64,000 nucleotides of DNA from assembly GCA_002786065.1 (NCBI GenBank), contig NHNY01000037.1, positions 1 through 64,000 of the forward strand, read 5' to 3'. The notes under the pieces were generated by a model, which saw nothing but the letters and a program-made list of their open reading frames with translations, made no database searches and was not told where the DNA came from. Numbering within the stretch: the stretch's first letter is position 1; each line of letters starts with the position of its first letter. Positions 20,160 to 32,153 of the stretch are shown here, piece by piece. The translations under genes and the position numbers were made by a program. The DNA is from Microcyclospora pomicola. Taxonomy: Eukaryota; Ascomycota; Dothideomycetes; Capnodiales.

Positions 20160-22445
20160 TCAACCCTCAGCCTCAATCTCGTAGCTGTTCGACTTGTGTT
20201 TCGGCTGAAACTGGAAGTCTTTGTGTGCTGGACCCAGGAACATCTCGCTGTGGAATTGTTAGCTGCAGTCTCACTGCGATCGTATATCATGTATGATAAC
20301 TCACCTGATCTTGATCCAGTCTTTGTAATTGGAACTGCAGAGCAGAGTCTCCAGCTCCGATCTTCCCTTGAACGCTGGTGGTCTGTCGCCGAACTTCGGT
20401 GGGAGGTATTCCAATATGCCCAGAGGCACATATCGACAGGCGAAGGACAACCATTCCAGCAAGAACTTTCGGGTAGTACCAACGCCAACCTCATCCGAAC
20501 CCCAGTATTCCATGCCGTGCTTGCAGAATTGCTCGACGTATGTCAATCTCTCTGTCGCAGACTTGTCTAGATACTGGTTTGTGGCAATCTCCTCGAATAT
20601 CCATGGCTTGACGAGTGCTCCGCGACCGATCATACAGCTATCGACACCTGCGTATGCCATATGCTCGTTGTAGTCGAAGTGAGACAGGATGTCACCATTA
20701 CCGCAGAAGTAAGGTAGACCATCAGATTTGGTGTTTGATGCAAGATCACGTGCGTCAGGCTCATGTGCTGTGTCGGTAATGTCGGCACGCGTTTTTCTCA
20801 GACTCTTGACCAGAGCCGCACACTCCGCGATGTATTCCCAGTTGGCGCTCTTGGTGTAACGCTGCTGTTTGCTACGACCGTGCAAAGTGATCGCAGCAAC
20901 TCCGCATGGCTCTTCGCCTTGCTCTTGGGCATCCGGACCACCAGCGACAAGTCGCGTACAGAGCTTCTCTGCAGTCGGCAGCTTATCCTTGGTGCCCATT
21001 CTAATCTTGACAGTGATTGGAACTTCTCCAGAGACTGCATTCATGCCCCGTAGGACCTTTTCGAGCTTCCCGGGAGTGTCAAGTAGTGCCGAACCTGCTC
21101 CTTGACGGCAGACGAGATCGATCGGACAGCCACAGTTCAGATCGATGGCACGTAGGCTGGGACAAAGAGACGTTAAGACCTCAACAGTCTTGAGTGCAAG
21201 CCAGGGCTTGTTTGCTGCAATCTGTGCACCAAACTTGAGATCCTTGCTGTTGTTGTAGTCGTGAACGATATTCTGAGGCGAGTATTTCGGCGGCAGAGTC
21301 TCTGACTCGTGGGCCTTCATCAATGCCCATTCACCCTTCTCACCCTGCAGAAGCGGTATGCCCATAGCCATCTCTGACCATGTGACCTGGGCACCAAGCG
21401 ACACGCAAAGACGACGGTATGGCATGTTGCCTTGGGTCGTAAGAGGCGCCAGAACCGGCGTTTCCGGTCCGTAGTAGATGCGACGTTTTTCCGAAGCCCG
21501 GAACGGAGGCTCTATGTAGCGTGCGCGATGCTCTTGCTTCTGATCGTCCTTTGTCAAGGATTGTGATGGGTCACTCGCGTCCTCTTCGGCGTTCCTAGTA
21601 TCTCGAGCAGCTCCATTCAACCGATCCGCCTCTTCCTGTGCCTTGATCGCTTTGTTCAGCCATTCCAAATACCTGTCCGATTTCTTGGTCGGGTATTTCT
21701 TTTTCCTCAAAGTGATCTTGTCGCCTATCGAGACAGCATTGACGACACCTACACCCTGGTCCTCATCATCGTCTTTCGAAGCCCCATCGACTGCATCACT
21801 GGCACTCCCATCGACCAACACGAGCTCACTTTTGCCATCCTCGGTCACGATCTCTTTGGAATGGCTACCAGCAAATCTGCATCGCCAGCCAGCGTTACAC
21901 TTCCCTTTGGCCTGCCAGATCGGACAAACACCTTCGAACGTGTCCAAGTCCTTTCTTTTGCCATCTGCGAGATATTGCCGTAGATCGTGAGTGAATCTGC
22001 ATTTGTCCCCGAATCTGCAGTTTTGTGGCGCAAATTCGTTCACAAATGCTCTGGACCTGCATAATTCAATGGCGTCTTTCGAGCTTCCGAACTGTCTGGC
22101 ATGATTCTGACCGCCCTGTGTCTTCTTGCCTCCCCGACCTCCTACCACTTCCATGCCATTCTTGCCCGACGCTTCTGCAGCGTCATCGTCTGCTTCCGCC
22201 GTGGCTGGTGCTGTACGGCTGATGTCGATGAGGTACTCTTTCTTGATTGGAGTCACGCCTTTACGCCGTTCCTCCAAGCCCGGCTGATCGTCCGTCTGAG
22301 CATCGTCAAGCTTCACTCGCTTTGGAGCAGACTCGGAGAAGTCGTTATGGTCAATGGCATCGCCGTTACTAGCGCCATTGCTGATACTGACGTGACCATC
22401 GTCAAGCGCAGGCGATCGAGCCCTCTTGGTCGCGTCTTCCGCCAT
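20160..22445 (-). CDS. DUS3: tRNA-dihydrouridine(47) synthase [NAD(P)+] Dus3
   Basis: FMN enzyme that reduces uridine 47 in the variable loop of cytosolic tRNAs. Exons are 22445-20305 and 20247-20160 (742 aa). The N-terminus is acidic and disordered, then two CCCH zinc fingers occur: C129-C143-C149-H153 ([12 protein letters not shown]) and C174-C183-C189-H195. This pair is specific to Dus3 among the eukaryotic Dus enzymes. The flavin domain starts near residue 345 ([16 protein letters not shown]) and contains the catalytic-cysteine loop [20 protein letters not shown] and the FMN phosphate region [13 protein letters not shown]. The last exon adds [23 protein letters not shown]. The C-terminal junction is fixed by this in-frame, family-typical end. 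Full length. Confidence 0.95.
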
Positions 22446-22881
22446 TTGACAGGGGCGTATGAACCTGCAACAATAGCTCAATGTCAATATAACCACTTGA
22501 CGGGTCTTTCGTGATGATCAAAATCTCCTCTGGATGCTCTTATCGATAAGAGATGAGGCCGAGCTCCGATCTCTGCGCGTATGACGTCGTGGCTCCGTGG
22601 ACGAACTTGGCAGGAACAAGTTGACGTTTCAGTTTGCGCCATCTCTGCGTGTCGTATTATTGTTGCCCGTGGCAGTCCCGTAACACTATTACTTCAACCA
22701 CACACTCAGCATTCACTTCTCCCCTTTTCCCTACCTGACCTTCTCCTCGACATCAACTCCTCGACTTCCTCAGTCAACACATCCGGGTCCATCCATCACT
22801 TGAAGAGCTCCATTTCAGCTCCAGTCCCGCCTCGCACAACACCTCAATCCCACCAAATCAAGAAACGTAGCCGCCGCCATC
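22446..22881. promoter_or_regulatory. divergent promoter region of DUS3 and the BAP31-like gene
   Basis: 436 bases between divergent ATGs. The side next to the BAP31-like gene (about 22690-22780) is pyrimidine-rich with CTTCTCC and CCTCGAC runs, typical of fungal core promoters and 5' leaders. No specific factor site is claimed. Confidence 0.5.
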
Positions 22882-23818
22882 ATGACGCTCTACTACAGCT
22901 TAGTAAGTGCTAAGCAAACGCAGAAAACACCGCAGCCTTCCGCTGCGTCTGCCTGCTTCTCTTCACGTTCCCCTCATCTTCATCCTTTCACCAAGAAACG
23001 CCCCTTACCTGTGCCATTGAAGCCCACCTACCCAAGACACTATCTTGCTCGCAGCCATGTCTCTCCTCTACGCACCAGTACAACCCTCCTCGAATCATTG
23101 CCAAACATTACAAGCTCAGCAACTGACAATGCCTCTCCCAGACCTTCGCCCTTCTCGTCTTCGAGATGGCGCTGTTCGTCACCTTGATCGTGCCCATGCC
23201 GTTCAAGCTCAAGCGAGCGATCTTCACGTTCATCTCAGAGAATCCTCTGGTGGCCAAGCTACAATATGGTCTGAAGATCACCTTCATCTTCATCACGATT
23301 TTGTTCGTGGACAGCGTCAATCGCGTCTACCGTGTGCAGGTGGAGTTGGCACAGGCCAAGTACCAAGGAGGAGCAGCTGCGTGAGTTTTACATATTCAAA
23401 AGGCTGTTTCGCTCATACTGACACAATCTCTAGCGCTGTGGCAGGTAGCGAACGTATGGAGGTGCAAGCCCGCAAGTTCTACTCGCAGCGCAACATGTAC
23501 CTCTGCGGCTTCACTCTCTTCCTCTCCCTCATCCTCAACCGCACCTACGTCATGATCCTCGACGTGCTCCGCCTCGAGCAGGAGCTTGCTCAGCTCAAGG
23601 GTGAGACACCCTCCAACGACAAGAATGCCTCCAAGCTCGGTGAGGCCGGTGGACTCGGTGAGATTGGCACCTTGAAGAGGCAATTGGGCGAGAAGGACAA
23701 GCTGCTTGAGGCCAAGGACCGTGACATCGAGACTCTCCGCAAGCAGGTCAAGGGCATGACTGATGAGTACACTCGCTCCACCGCCACTTCGGACTCTATG
23801 CCCAAGAAGGACCGATAG
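22882..23818 (+). CDS. YET3: BAP31/Yet-family ER membrane protein
   Basis: Exons 22882-22902, 23142-23380 and 23434-23818 give 214 aa. The first exon encodes only seven residues (MTLYYSL) and is followed by a 239-nt intron, unusually long for this window. The joined N-terminus MTLYYSL-TFALLVFEMALF is typical of BAP31/Yet proteins. Three membrane segments are visible (about 5-25, 43-65, 103-125), then a cytosolic coiled coil (LKRQLGEKDKLLEAKDRDIETL) and a C-terminal KKDR, a KKxx dilysine signal for ER retrieval. The family binds cargo and associates with the ER translocon. Yeast has three paralogues (Yet1-3), so the symbol is by similarity only. A possible AATAAA poly(A) signal lies at 24108-24113. 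Confidence 0.9.
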
Positions 23819-24210
23819 ATGCTCAGTAATGTCCGAGGAGACATGACAAGCTAAACAATGTGACTGAAAGTAGTGGAGAGAAGTCATTGCTCGACAGTGC
23901 AGGATGATCCTAGGTTGGAGAATGACGGAACCTACGAAGCGTATACGTGCGATGAGCTGGCAGAGAAGGCAGGTCGTGGGAGGAGCATTCCCAAAAAATC
24001 TTGATTTGATCGACACACCCCTTGGTGTCATGTGCGAATAGACCCAGCGACGAATATGACGTGTCAATTGATTGCGTTCAAGTATATTGCTGAGCCAGAC
24101 ATAATCCAATAAAGTAAAATGAGTCTGGAACCTTTCATCTAATACATTGGACACCTTACGATCTTTCACAAATTGGTCTTATCCTGTACAGCGTCGCATA
24201 ACCAACCCAC
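23819..24210. other. intergenic between convergent genes
   Basis: About 390 bases separating the BAP31-like gene and MET2. AATAAA at 24108-24113 on the + strand may serve the upstream gene. Nothing else was recognised. Confidence 0.45.
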
Positions 24211-25853
24211 TCACCACGCCGTGATATCCTCCACTTCCGCCTCCCCGACGGTGCTCGCCCGCGCCTCCCGCCGCTCCGTCGTCCCCGGCGGCCAATTGAC
24301 CGGCTCCCGCGCCATGATGTCCGTCAGCTCGCGCGTCAAGAACGCCAAGATCATATCGTTGACCTTGCGGAACTCAAGCAGGAACGCATCGTGTCCCTCG
24401 GGACTGTCGATGGTCTTGAGCTCGGCGTGCGGGATCGCGGCCGCCAGCATCTGCTGCTCGTTGTACGTGAACAAGCCGTCGGACTCGATGCCGAGCACCA
24501 GCGTCGGCTGCGTGATGAGGCCGAGCGCGGCGTGCAGCTCGTCCGAACCCGGGATCGTCTCGTTGTTGTCGTTGCCCGCGGACGGAGCCGGGACGCGGTG
24601 GCGTGAGACGTCGTGCGAGTCGAGCTTGCGCGTGATGGCGATGTAGCAATTGGCGTCGAAGCGCGCGATGAACTTCTGGCCTTGGTAGCGGAGGTAGGAT
24701 TGCGCGGAGTAGTAGGATGGGAGGCGAGATTTGGTCGGGACTGGGGGACCAGGGAGGGGGGTTGCGCCGTGGAACTGCGGGTCGGTGATGGTGGGCGAGG
24801 TGGTGGTGGTTGGGGTGTTGGTGCCATTAGATGGAGAGGGCGTGTCGCTGTTGTGGTGGCCGCGAGCAGTGCCGGCATTGCGATGGCCGTCGTTGTGGAT
24901 GGCGAAATGCTCGTGGTTCGGCGTGGCGGGTCGCGACAAAGCATCCCCGTTACTTTTCTGCGTTTGTGATGCGTCGGGGACGTTGCGGCCGAAGCGGGTC
25001 TCGAACGAGTCTCGACTTCGATATGTGAGCAGCGCAGACATGCGTGCGGCACCGAGCCCTGCCGCCGGTGGGTCGGAGAAGGGGTAGTAGCCATCGTCGT
25101 ACTTGGGGTCGCTGTAGATGCTCTGCCGCTGCGCCTCGCCCCAGCTGATCCCCCAAGCGCTATACCGAGCTGATGTTGCAATCGGGACGATCGTCCGCAC
25201 GTAGTCTTTGCCAAAGTAGGCGAACTCCAGCACCAACATGCCTCCCATTGATCCTCCAATGACTGATGCGATCTGCTTCACACCAAGGTCGTCAAGCAGT
25301 AGCTTGAAGATGTTCACATCGTCGCGGACGGTCGTCAGTGGGAACTCCGGGCCATAGTGTTCGTTCCCCGGAATGCCATCTTTCGCCGTAACCGGGCTTG
25401 CGCTGCCATATGGACTGCCCAAACTGTTCATGCAGACGATGAAGAACCGTGACATGTCGAATGCGCGCGCGCCTTTGCCATCTCCTCCCGGCCCGCCCAG
25501 CAGCGGACCCCACCAGTCTCCCACATCTGCACTACCCGTCAAGGCATGGCAGACCACCATCGCATTGTCCGCTTGCGGCGACAGAGTGCCATAGGTCTTG
25601 TATGCGAGCGGGACATTGTGCAGCACGACGCCCGACTCGAGCTGGAACGAAGGGATGATCGCGATCGTTTGTTCCGGGATCAGCTTCACGAAGGGATTCT
25701 CGTGCTGTTCCGAGGTCGTGATTCTGCCTGTATCGCCATCCAATCGTCAGACAAAAAGTTGCGTCATGCATCTCAGATGGAGTCTTCTTCCTTACGATAC
25801 TTGAAATTCTGCTGCGGCTCCGGATCCATGCCATTGGTAGAGCCCGCCGCCAT
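24211..25853 (-). CDS. MET2: homoserine O-acetyltransferase
   Basis: Transfers acetyl from acetyl-CoA to L-homoserine, the committed step of methionine synthesis via O-acetylhomoserine. Exons 25853-25796 and 25727-24211 give 524 aa. Alpha/beta-hydrolase fold with the HTA strings AYKTYGTLS, NAMVVCHALTGSADV, WWGPLLGGPG, and the nucleophile elbow GGSMGG (Ser near residue 179). The acid is expected in LVLGIESDGLFTYNEQQ and the catalytic His lies in SPEGHDAFLLE. A low-complexity insert of about 100 residues (Asn, Thr, Pro, His; roughly residues 260-350) interrupts the lid region; fungal orthologues vary there. The intron (68 nt) joins NFKY to RRITTSEQHENPFVK. A TGACTC element lies about 130 bases upstream of the start. 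Confidence 0.95.
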
Positions 25854-26467
25854 GATCACGCCTGTTATGAGATAGCACGTTCAGACGAGTATGTCTGGGG
25901 TTCGTCCGACATTGGCGAGCGCGCGAGTTGCATTTCGAGTCGGAATGACTGTGAATTCTTACGAGTCAAAAAATGATGCCACTGACTCTAGGCCGGATCA
26001 GGAAATTATGCAAAACAATAGCGCCCGCATCGTTCGCGATCAGCGCATTGTAGGTGTTGACTTCAAACTTATCTCCTCGAAACAAAGGTGTTGCGCTGAG
26101 ACTTTCAGCGACCTTGTACTTGACGTTGTCTGTACTGGGTTCCGTGGGCGCTGCCGGCAGAAAGTAGTCTTCTCATCGCGATCCAATCGGCCCAATTCTT
26201 GTGCACCCCGAGCTTTGAGACATCTCCAACATTGTATCGGCTTCGTACAGCGCAAGGTAGGGCATCACAGATACGGCCAGCAATCTCCTCCTTAAAACAT
26301 GTATACCTTAACAATATTCGTCCAGCTGTCAAAATTGTCAATGAGCCGACAGGGAGAATAATTCTCCACACCCCTGGCATGCAACGCTAGCCTTTCATGC
26401 AGCCCGTAGCAAAGCAGGCACTATCCCCATCCACCAACAAGCAAAAACAGCTCACCGTACTCACAAA
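25854..26467. other. intergenic, MET2 promoter and 3' flank of the NTase-ankyrin gene
   Basis: About 610 bases without a gene. It contains the TGACTC element noted separately. No repeat or additional conserved peptide. Confidence 0.45.
25983..25988. promoter_or_regulatory. TGACTC, candidate Gcn4/CpcA (cross-pathway control) site upstream of MET2
   Basis: Exact TGACTC core on the + strand, 130 bases upstream of the MET2 start codon (MET2 is on the - strand). This is the known half-palindromic core bound by Gcn4/CPC1/CpcA on amino-acid biosynthetic promoters. A six-base match is expected by chance about once per 2 kb counting both strands, so position and gene function are the only support. 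Confidence 0.35.
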
Positions 26468-29400
26468 TCACGTTCTTGCCGCCTTTGCACCCCTCGCAGA
26501 CCCAAAGACCGACTCATCACCATCCTGCAAGGACATCTCCGCCTCGGAAAGCCAGACTTGAACCTCATCGCCACCATACGGCAAGTCCTCCTCCTCCTTG
26601 TCTTTCACCTCTTCATCATCGTTCATCCCGCGAGCGCGGTTGGTGTCTCTGTATGCTCGACCGTACCCAGCGTATATGGAGTAGGTGGAGATGTGGTTTC
26701 GCTGTTTGGCGGCAAGACGACGGGCTACCTCGTTCGCTTCATTGAGCGTCACGAGACGACGGTTTACGAGGCCCTGGGTGCTGGATTGAGTCTTCACCTC
26801 ACGTACCAGATCCCACAGTTTCGCTCGTGGGGTCCGATGATCGGCATCGTGAGTGACGAACGAGGATGGGCTTCTGTCGCAAAGGTCCCTATACCACTCA
26901 CTGGTCAAGCCCAAACGCTGGGCACGGTAGCTTGGGAAGTCGTGTGCCCGATGCGCATCCATTGGTGGAGGTTCTTGGCAAACAATCGCAATGGCAAAAG
27001 ACTCGGACAGCTCGTACGGTGTGACGCCGGTAGAGTTTTCACGGAAGAGAAGAGATGGATCGTGGTCGAGGATCACCTTACAGAATCTGTAGTTGTGTTT
27101 GCGCACGACGGAGTGCAAGGGTGTGTTCCCCTCGCCGTTGATCATGCTCAAAGCTTCGCCAGCACCGTGTCCCAGGAGGGTTTTCAGAATCTCGACGTCA
27201 GCGGCAGTGACTGTGTCACCATTTGCCGTTCCACAGACTCCAGCAAGTGGGGTCAAGGCGCCCGGGTCTTCAGAGCATCGTTCAACCATGAGACTAGGCA
27301 GCACTCGTTTGTCGATAAGTCTCAGCATTTGAGGAAGCTTCTTCGATGCTTTCTCATCTGCTGTGCGCTTCAAGAGGTGATGGACGATGTTGTTGCCCAT
27401 ACTGTCACGCGCCGTTTGATCGGCCCCAGCATCGATCAAGATTCTCACTGCTGCGTCGTCGTACAGTTGAAACGCAATAAGCAACGGAGTCATGCCATCT
27501 CTCGACTTCGCATCCAGACTTTCCGGCATGCTGGAAACCAGATACTTCAGCAACGCAGAGTCGTCCGCTGTCTTGTTACCCATGAGGCAGCAGTGTATGG
27601 GGAGATGGGACCGAGCGTCGAGGAACTTCCTGACGACCGACGCAAACCCGCCTTTGGCTCGAGAGAGGTTCTGCAAGGTTTTATCCTCTTGATGGGTATC
27701 GGCAAATTCCTTGTAGCAACGTAGCGGAGCATCGCTGGAGAACCACTCGATCGACTTGAGAGCTCCTGCTCGCGCTGCGTTTAGCAACGGTGGACGAAAG
27801 TTATTGATTGGTGAGAGCTGCACAGAGTTTCGGCCAGCATCTGCCCAATCTGACCTCTTCTTGCCGTGCACTGACAGGCCTTGGTAGTATTTCGGCTTAT
27901 CCTTCGTGATCTCAACTCCACTATTAGCCAGCATATGATGGAGAGGTAGTCCGGCTCCAGTCCTACGCGTTATCTCCTCCAGGAACTCTGGACGATTGAC
28001 TTTGATCGCATACGCGAGATCGGTGTCTACGACTCCGTAATATCGAGGTTGGCTCTCAAAATTTTCGGGGTACTTCTCAATTTCCCAATCCACATATTTC
28101 TGACCGAGATCCAGAAGGTATGTCAAGCACTCCGGACTGGCAGTGCACAACGCCCATTGTACGAGGCTGTTGGGGCTGCGGAGATGCTGCGGCAGTGTGG
28201 GCGCCTTGCTGTCATCGACTCGGAGAGTACCAGTATTTGATCGCTTGCCTGCCAGGGTATGAGCATTCCTCGGCCCAAAATATGAAAATCCCAGGCCTCT
28301 TCTGACGTTGATACTCCGAGCGTCCACATCGCCCAGGAAGTGGAATAGAGACAAATAGGAGCGATTGAGCAGCATGCGAGGCGTAATGCGGCTCTGGACT
28401 TGCACCGACACCCGACCGATATCCTCAACGGTGAACTCCTCGTCCACTGTCTCGGACTCGAGGCGAACATCGTCGTCATCGTCATCGTCGTCCTCATCGT
28501 CTTCGTCCTCATCTTCGCCATTATTCATATGGTATCGTTGCTGCTTTTCTGCATCAGGAGGTGCGTACTGACTCGCTGCAATCGCCATAATGGCATCAGC
28601 AAGCTCAAAGTTGCCGTGCACGACTGCAATCACCAAAGGAGAGATCATATGTTCATCCTCGGCCGCAACCTGCAAGGGAGGCTGCTCTTCACCATCTGCG
28701 TCCTCCCAGGATGTTGTAGTCAGCTCCTTCACGAGTTGGATGTCACCAGCCCACGCAGCTTCGAAGAGTCGGAGATATCGCTGCTCACCCTCGTCATTCA
28801 GGTTAGATAATTTGAACGACAACTGGACCTTGAAAGGTTCCTCTGCCGAAGCATCATAACGATTGGAACCCCTCTGCTCTGGGCTTTCCACTTCGGGATG
28901 AAGCTCTTTGAAAGTTTTCGCTGATCGATCGATCAAGCATTTCTCTAGAGACTCGAACTCTTCGATCAGTTTCGCGATAGCAGCAGCTTGCTCTGCCGAA
29001 CCTTCCTTCGTCTTGTGAGCTTTGATCGCATCTTCATATTCTTTTAGATCTTGCTTATACGTGTGCTTGGCTTGCTTGAGCTGACACTCGGCAGTCCACC
29101 GCGCATAGGAATTTTCAGCGAATGAGCCAAGATAATGCTCATCCGATTCGAGCTTAAGAGGTGGCTTGACACTGGGCTCCTCTGCCTCCCACTTCGTCAG
29201 ACTTTCGAGCTTGGCCCGGGTGAGATCCAGCAAACTCTCACCATGTTTCCATCTTCGGCCGAATTCATTCTGAAGGACATCGTGACCTTCTTTGGCTAGG
29301 GTGTTGACATCGACATTGTGCTGCTCAATCAGCACCTTTGCTACTTGAGGCAGCTCACACTTCACGGCCGTGATGACTGGCTGGTCTTGACCACTTTGGA

Positions 29401-32153
29401 ATCTGTCCCTGTTCTGCTTAGAATTGTTGGACGAGGGATTCTTTGCCTCGTATGCTGTTTGGTAGGTGGTGAAGTCTAGCTTTCCCTTGGCACCGGTGGC
29501 GAGCAGGTCCAATGTCACGAAGCTGTCTCGAGACTGGAGTGCGACGAGTAGAGGTGTCGAGCACTGAAGGTTGTAGTATGTACCCGGAAAGCAGATGCTA
29601 TTGATGGCGCGACCAACTCCAACTTTGTCTTCAAGCTTGAAAGTCTCGAGGAGGTGTGGAGCATGTGCTATGCAATATGATAAAGCAGGCAATTTGTCCA
29701 AATCTGCTTGTGCGACGGAGGCGCCAAGCTCGATCAATGTTCGTGTCATCGCCTGGGCCTTTTCAAGTGGCAAGAGAAGTGCGAGGACCAAGGTGAGGAT
29801 TGCAGCTCGAGCAGTTTTGCTACCCTCGTCATATAGCTTGATAGGGAGGAGCACGTCAGCTCCAAACTCGGAAACGAGACAATTGACAACGTCGATGTGA
29901 CCGTGTATGATCGCAAGATGGAGCGCAGATGTCGCCGCGTCCCATGCAACCACGTTCACGTCTAGAATGTCGGGCTCGTCATCCTCTCCTTTCTCCAAAA
30001 CTTCATGTTCCTTGGCGGCGGTGGCAGGAGCGCGTACATTGACCATGGAATGCTCCGTGGTAGCATCCATGTCTTCGTCGTCATCCACATCATGCTCCAC
30101 CATGTCAATGTCCGAAGCCTCTTCAGAGGTCCCAGCAACATCAGTCTGAGGAGCTTCGACCATATCCACGTCCACTGTGGAACTGTCGCCAGCCTTAGCA
30201 GCTTTACGCGCAGCTCTACGGACGTCCACTTTCTCCCCTTCCTCTGCCTCGTTGGCTTCACTCTTGCGAAGCAAAGCAGACACGATGTCAACGCTTCCTC
30301 GCATGGCTGCGAGATGCAGCGCCGTTCTTCCATCGACCAGTCTTGCGACAAGACGTGCGCCGTGGTCGATGAGTAGCTGAACGATCTCGACGGTGGAAGT
30401 AGCAGCCGCTAGATGTAGTGGTGCGCGTCCAGTCCAGTCTCTGGCATCTGGATCGTTGCCTTCCTGCTCTAGCCAGGTACGTACGAACTCGGAGTCCCCA
30501 TCCACGATAGCCTGGCAGAAGTTGAAGGTGTTGCTGACGTATGCCATTTCCGTCCAATCATCTGCCGTGATGGGATTGAATGATCCGATCTGTTGCCTGC
30601 CTGGATTGTCCATGAGAAATTTGATACTGCCCGAGATACTATGCTGATATCAGTGGTCTTCATCCGTCAAGTCAGCGAACACTCTGCTTACTAGATCTCG
30701 CGTTCTTTCTCGGCCACTTCCTCCTCTTCAACGGTTCCAGGCTTGGGACAATAACCACAACAGTCTTCAAGGACATCTGCTGCCGGCCCAAAGAAAGCAG
30801 GATGACGGTGGAGGTTGACTTCACGGTCTTTGGGCTTGTTCCATTCAGCATTGAGCAGAAGGTCTTTCGTGTAGATGAGCTTCTCAATCTTCCGAGAGTT
30901 GAACTTGGGCCCGTAAGGGATGGAGAACGTATCTAGCAGTAGAGATCAGTACATAAGACGACCGAACGAGATTCAGATCATGCTGGCTTACGGTAGTTGG
31001 AAACATCATCTGAATCAACCCACTCTGCGACTTCATCCTCCCAATCAGCTTTGATGTCACCCGAGATCTTGTGTCGATTGAAGCGATTGACCGAGGGGCG
31101 ACCACGCTCAGCGCGACGCTGGTCGAGGTACGAGTCACGATCAGAGCTTGTTGGCAACTTCTCCAAGATCAGCAACCGGGCAAGTCCTTCTGTTCTCCCG
31201 AACGAACGCTCGAAGATGGTGGGGTCGACCTTGGATCGGTCAAGATGTGGCCAAAACACCTCGAATCCTCTCTTCGCATATTTGGAGAGACGGCTTTCGT
31301 AGCTTGGTGAACGGCGGGAAAGATCAATCCTGTTGATTTGAGTCATGTACGATGCAAGCGCCCGAGGACAAGCATAGACCTGGGAACCGTCGTATGCTGC
31401 GCAACTGGAATCGATGTCGAACGAGGTCAAGATCTCGGAGATAGACTTGTACACGCGTAGAACAATCTGGACGTGACGTACAGGATATTGCGACGCAATT
31501 GTGACGGCGTATTTGGTGCGAACTGTGGTGGTTTCGACAAGAATCGCGTCTCGCACGTTTCTCTCAATCTGCTTGATCTTCTCCATGGCCTGCTCCTCAC
31601 TCAAACCGTAGAGAAACAGATCAACATCGGAAGCTGGGGCATACTGCTCATGGTAGTATTGACGCAATGCTCGCTTTGATCCAGCTTGCTTCTCCGGAAC
31701 CGGAAGCAGGGATGTGACGACGGCAGATCCAGCGACGACGACGTTCGACCAGTCAAGATCAGCCAAGGAGGATTCCGAAAAGATGTTAAAGTTTTGTTTG
31801 AAGTCCTTGAGTGATTGAGCAATGGCAGGGACACCGTTGGGCTTGCGAATCTTGTCCTTCAATGGCATGATATATTGTTCTTTGTCTTTGGCCGATTCAG
31901 CTTCCAAATCGCGTGCTCGGATCGTGACCGTATCCTCGCGACCAGAGAATACAGAGACGACATTGGGAACATTGGTAGCTGGGTGATCGCGTTGTTGAGC
32001 GAAGAGCGTACGAAGCTTCGAATCATATTCCAGGTATGGCTGGATCAAACCGTGCATTGGTGCTTGTGGGTTTGCTGCCACATGATCGAGGAATTGATCG
32101 GGACGAGTTGGAAGAGGGGGAAGATCAGAGACGACACCCTCCGCAGATGCCAT
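26468..32153 (-). CDS. giant ankyrin-repeat protein with an N-terminal nucleotidyltransferase-like module
   Basis: Exons 32153-30992, 30932-30692 and 30638-26468 give 1857 aa; both introns (59 and 53 nt) are fixed by clean in-frame joins (NYRHTF-type join after DVSNY; EREIYISGS). Residues 110-330 look like a polymerase-beta-type nucleotidyltransferase fold: a GS motif (VVVAGSAVVTSLLP, 138-151) followed by a DxD motif (SDVDLFLYG, 175-183), then HVQIVLRVYKSISEIL and FDIDSSCAAYDGSQVY. RRSPSYESRLSKYAKRGFEV follows. From about residue 500 on come ankyrin repeats (GRAPLHLAAATSTVEIVQLL, GRTALHLAAMRGSVDIVSAL), several more repeats through the chain, a Lys/Glu-rich helical stretch, and a long Asp/Glu run (EDEDDEDDDDDDDD). 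Function unknown; a nucleotide-transfer activity guided by ankyrin-mediated binding is inference. No signal peptide. Confidence 0.85.

Noticed and set aside
26558-27724. 388-aa plus-strand open frame opposite the end of the NTase-ankyrin gene
   Set aside because: No family signal, and the minus strand shows clear ankyrin repeats and coding bias over the same bases.
28437-28530. Trinucleotide-rich tract that could be mistaken for a short tandem array
   Set aside because: It codes in frame for the Asp/Glu run of the NTase-ankyrin protein. There are no unique spacers, so it is not a CRISPR-like array.
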